14,424 nt of DNA. Source: an uncultured Agathobacter sp. (GTDB lineage: Bacteria > Bacillota > Clostridia > Lachnospirales > Lachnospiraceae). Both the position numbers and the translations under genes were made by a program. The stretch spans positions 1 to 14,424 of the forward strand of contig CAKRKX010000064.1 of NCBI GenBank assembly GCA_934358675.1, written 5' to 3'. The notes below the pieces were generated by a model. The model was not told where the DNA came from. It searched no databases and saw only the letters and a list, made by a program, of their open reading frames with translations. Within the stretch, counting starts at the first letter, position 1. Every line of letters starts with the position of its first letter. Positions 12,163-14,424 of this stretch are shown in pieces.

Positions 12163-13359
12163 GTGGCAGACAGGAAAGATTTTAAAACCGTAGAGATAGA
12201 CAGTGATGTGCAGCAGGAGATCGATGAGCAGATCTGCCGGCACCGGCACAAGATCGCGCGCCGCGTGATCATAGGCGTTTTTGTGATTGCGTTGCTTTTT
12301 GCAGGGGCACAATTGTGGAGCGCGCTGCGAAGCTATGACTCGTACGAAATCCGCAGCAAGACGGAACAGCAGGACAGCGGCGCGGCGAAATATGCCACGT
12401 TTCTCAGTAAGACGGTAGAATACAACAACGATGGAATCGTGTATCGCGATGCCGACAATGAATTGATCTGGAACCAGTCATTTGAGATGAGCACGCCGAT
12501 GCTGTCCGTCTGTGAGAGCTATCTGGCGGTCTATGATCAGGGCGGAACTTCTATATATATTATGACAACGACTGGGTTGTCAAAGAAAATCGAGACGTCC
12601 ACGCCGATCAGCACGGTGTGCGTTGCCAATCAGGGAACGGTGGCGGTGCTTATGAAGGAAGACAATGTTTCCAGGGTCCGTCTGTATGATCGCAAAGGTA
12701 ATGAACTTGCAAACGGAGAGTTTTACGTGGAAAAAGGAAGCTTTCCGGTGGATATCGCGCTCTCTTATGATGCGCAGAAACTGGCGGTCGACATGCTGGA
12801 TGTCAAGGAGGGAAAGGTAAGCTCGACGATCAGCTTCTATAATTTTGGCTCGGTCGGACAGAATGAGATTGATAATAATGTGGGAACCTACAGCTACGAA
12901 GATATGTTTATCTCGGAGATTTCGTATGTGGCGGCGGATCGCATGGTCGCTTTATCGGACACGGGATTTCTCGTTTTTGAGGGAACACAGAAGCCGTCGC
13001 TCAAGCGACAGGTCGATTTTGAGCAGGAAGTACAAAGCGTTTTCTGCAACAATAAATATGTGGGAGTTACGTATGCAAGCACCAAGACAGAGGGTAGCTG
13101 GCATATTAAAGTGTACGATCTGAGCGGCAACACCGCGATGGAGAATGATACTGCGATCGCATACAACCGGATCGAGTTTCTTGACCGGAATGAAGTGTGC
13201 GTGCGCGACGATTACAGTTGCGAAATCTATACGATACACAGCATTCGTAAATTCGCTTACACCTTCGATCAGCCGTTGTATAAGATTTTGTCGGGAACGG
13301 ATCCGACAACGTATACATTTGTGCTGAGCGGAGAAACAGATGAGGTACGATTAAAATGA
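12163..13359 (+). CDS. DUF5711-like membrane-anchored protein
   Basis: The 398-aa product begins at a GTG, chosen because AAGGAGAG lies nine bases upstream and no ATG fits. A basic cytoplasmic segment (1-32) precedes one transmembrane helix (about 33-52). The rest (about 60-398) should be outside the membrane and consists of repeated beta-rich units of the type VSRVRLYDRKGNEL, WHIKVYDLSGN and LAVYDQGGTSIYIM, which look like blades of a beta-propeller (WD/YVTN-like). It resembles proteins named DUF5711 in Lachnospiraceae, from memory. No catalytic motif is seen. It overlaps cvpA by four bases (ATGA), so the two are translationally coupled, and its LysM neighbour is also N-in/C-out. A scaffold or sensor role at the envelope is inference. 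Confidence 0.75.
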   Translation: MADRKDFKTVEIDSDVQQEIDEQICRHRHKIARRVIIGVFVIALLFAGAQLWSALRSYDSYEIRSKTEQQDSGAAKYATFLSKTVEYNNDGIVYRDADNELIWNQSFEMSTPMLSVCESYLAVYDQGGTSIYIMTTTGLSKKIETSTPISTVCVANQGTVAVLMKEDNVSRVRLYDRKGNELANGEFYVEKGSFPVDIALSYDAQKLAVDMLDVKEGKVSSTISFYNFGSVGQNEIDNNVGTYSYEDMFISEISYVAADRMVALSDTGFLVFEGTQKPSLKRQVDFEQEVQSVFCNNKYVGVTYASTKTEGSWHIKVYDLSGNTAMENDTAIAYNRIEFLDRNEVCVRDDYSCEIYTIHSIRKFAYTFDQPLYKILSGTDPTTYTFVLSGETDEVRLK

Positions 13360-14096
13360 ATTGGTTACTGATCATAGTGATCCTTGTTCTGGCCGGGAAT
13401 ATCGTGTGGGGCTTTTCGAAAGGCTTCCTGCGCGTGGTCTATTCCATGCTGGCGTGGGTTGCGATTCTTGTATTTGTCACATGGGCAACGCCGTATGTGG
13501 CAAATATGCTCGTGCAAAATACGAATATCGATAATCGGATTGAGGCTGATTTTACGGACCGGTTGCATGAACTGGTTGCGGGCGGCAATACGGATGAAGT
13601 GCAGGCTGATACGGAGCGTACGGAAAACGATACGCAGAATACGGACGAGACGAAAGCAAAGTCGTACAGTGACCTGCAGATGAAACTGCCGGATGCCGTG
13701 ACACAGAAACTGTTTGATACCAATAAAGTAGCGGACCGGTTCCTTGAGGGCAGCGGTGCGTACGATGCGTTGGCGGGACGCGCGACCGATCTGGCGATGC
13801 GCGTGATCGCATTCGTACTGGTGTTGTTGATCGCATTATTATCGTTTCATTTGTTATCAACCATCTTAAAAGTCGTGGAGAAGCTGCCTGTGATCGGTGG
13901 AATCAACCGGACGCTCGGAATTTTTGCAGGCTTAGTGAAAGGATTTCTCATTATATGGCTGGCGTTTGCAATTATTGCGATGGCAGGCACTACAGAGGTC
14001 GGAGTCGCGTTGGTCTCATACATATATGAATCACCGCTTCTGGTATGGATTTATGAGAATAATTTAATACTTACGATTCTGATGGCGTTCCTGTAA
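13356..14096 (+). CDS. CvpA family membrane protein
   Basis: The 246-aa product has hydrophobic segments at about 1-20, 27-51, 146-170, 183-213 and 226-246. The pattern WGFSKGFLRVVYSMLAW (18-34) and the later LPVIGGINRTLGIFAGLVKG (177-196) match the CvpA (colicin V production) family. A polar, Asp/Glu/Thr/Asn-rich insertion (about 55-140) lies between helices 2 and 3, longer than in compact E. coli CvpA (about 160 aa). The family is linked to envelope integrity and peptidoglycan-related functions, but no biochemical activity is established. It is the last gene of the envelope group and is followed by a terminator. Confidence 0.85.
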   Translation: MNWLLIIVILVLAGNIVWGFSKGFLRVVYSMLAWVAILVFVTWATPYVANMLVQNTNIDNRIEADFTDRLHELVAGGNTDEVQADTERTENDTQNTDETKAKSYSDLQMKLPDAVTQKLFDTNKVADRFLEGSGAYDALAGRATDLAMRVIAFVLVLLIALLSFHLLSTILKVVEKLPVIGGINRTLGIFAGLVKGFLIIWLAFAIIAMAGTTEVGVALVSYIYESPLLVWIYENNLILTILMAFL

Positions 14097-14129
14097 AGCG
14101 GGAAAAAGGAGTCAGAATTGCGGTCTATG

Positions 14130-14170
14130 AGCACCACAGGAACAACATCTTGTGGTGCTTTAAATTTCTT
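14130..14170 (+). terminator. Intrinsic terminator after cvpA
   Basis: AGCACCACAGG (14130-14140) pairs with the complement at 14149-14159 (11 bp, one G-U). It is followed by a T/A-rich stretch, TTTAAATTTCTT. It isolates the envelope genes from the rRNA promoters downstream. Confidence 0.8.
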
Positions 14171-14191
14171 TAAAAAAATTGAAATTTGTTG

Positions 14192-14220
14192 TTGACTTTG
14201 AAAAAGCTGCGTGATATTAT
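14192..14220 (+). promoter_or_regulatory. rRNA operon promoter P1
   Basis: TTGACT (14192-14197), 17 bases, TATTAT (14215-14220). The upstream stretch 14160-14191 is rich in A and T, as expected of an UP element. The region from cvpA to the window end (about 330 bases) has no gene and holds the terminator, these promoters and the leader. Confidence 0.75.
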
Positions 14221-14296
14221 AACTAAGCTGACTCGTGAGGCACGACACAAATCGATGTGATTCGCGACAAAGCAAAAAAATAAATTAAAAAAGTTG

Positions 14297-14325
14297 TTGA
14301 CAAGCGATTGAACATCTGTTATAAT
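14297..14325 (+). promoter_or_regulatory. rRNA operon promoter P2, full consensus
   Basis: TTGACA (14297-14302), 17 bases, TATAAT (14320-14325), plus an extended -10 TG (14317-14318). Preceded by an A-rich block (14272-14294). It is the best promoter in the window, as expected for rRNA. Confidence 0.92.
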
Positions 14326-14331
14326 TTAGAA

Positions 14332-14424
14332 GTTGTCGCTGATAACGACAAAACAAAGAACCTTGATAACTGAACAGTGAAAAACCTTGAAAGATTTTGA
14401 GAATCATTGAGAAAAATAGTACTG
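14332..14424 (+). other. 5' external leader of a 16S rRNA transcript (16S lies beyond the window)
   Basis: Immediately after P2, TTGTCG (14333-14338) pairs with CGACAA (14346-14351) at the 5' end. GAACCTTGATAACTGAACAG (14358-14377) resembles the Firmicutes rRNA leader/boxA-type sequence that loads NusB antitermination factors. The 16S 5' end (AGAGTTTGAT) is not reached. The identity is inferred from tandem strong promoters plus this leader motif. Confidence 0.75.

Noticed and set aside
14332..14424. Start of 16S rRNA within the window.
   Set aside because: The AGAGTTTGAT 5' sequence is not reached; only promoter and leader are present.

Overview
The window looks like chromosomal core DNA from a low-to-mid GC Firmicute, most likely a Clostridia/Lachnospiraceae member. 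This rests on gene content: a two-subunit transketolase, a group III-type phosphofructokinase, a stand-alone CarD-like RID protein, a RelQ-type small alarmone synthetase, and a DUF5711-like gene next to cvpA. Strong AGGAGG-type Shine-Dalgarno sites and sigma-A type promoters (TTGACA-17-TATAAT) agree. No phage, IS element or CRISPR is visible.

Layout. (1) 1-117 is the 3' end of a cysteine synthase gene, ending at a hairpin shared with a convergent membrane-anchored lipase-like gene (239-1432, minus). (2) Divergent from the lipase is a small unknown, AT-richer gene (1598-1948). (3) A RelQ-like (p)ppGpp synthetase (2099-2881, plus) meets a pyridoxal/pyridoxamine kinase (2883-3746, minus) tail to tail with one base between the stops. 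(4) 3830-4803 is a two-gene operon: a CarD-like RID protein and a protein with an extreme Arg/Asn/Asp/Glu tail, ending at a strong terminator. (5) 4797-4933 holds a run of palindromes, followed by tRNA-Ser(CGA) on the minus strand. (6) Divergent promoters around a small palindrome separate the tRNA from a long plus-strand operon: pfk, dnaX, ybaB, recR and the two transketolase subunits, closed by a terminator at 10725-10762. A structured, promoter-bearing leader lies between dnaX and ybaB. (7) An envelope-related group follows: a LysM protein with an apparently dead JAMM/MPN-like cytosolic domain, a DUF5711-like single-pass protein, and CvpA. (8) The right edge (14192-14424) is a tandem rRNA-operon promoter and 5' leader; 16S itself begins beyond the window.

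How the genes work together. pfk and the transketolase pair are glycolysis/pentose-phosphate enzymes cotranscribed with a replication/repair set (dnaX-ybaB-recR), which is a conserved grouping in its core. The most original material is the pseudo-JAMM/TM/LysM protein with its DUF5711 and CvpA neighbours, the CarD-like plus Arg-rich pair, the dnaX-ybaB leader RNA with mutually exclusive stems, and the multi-palindrome element beside the tRNA. All functional calls are by motif recognition from memory; no search was run.
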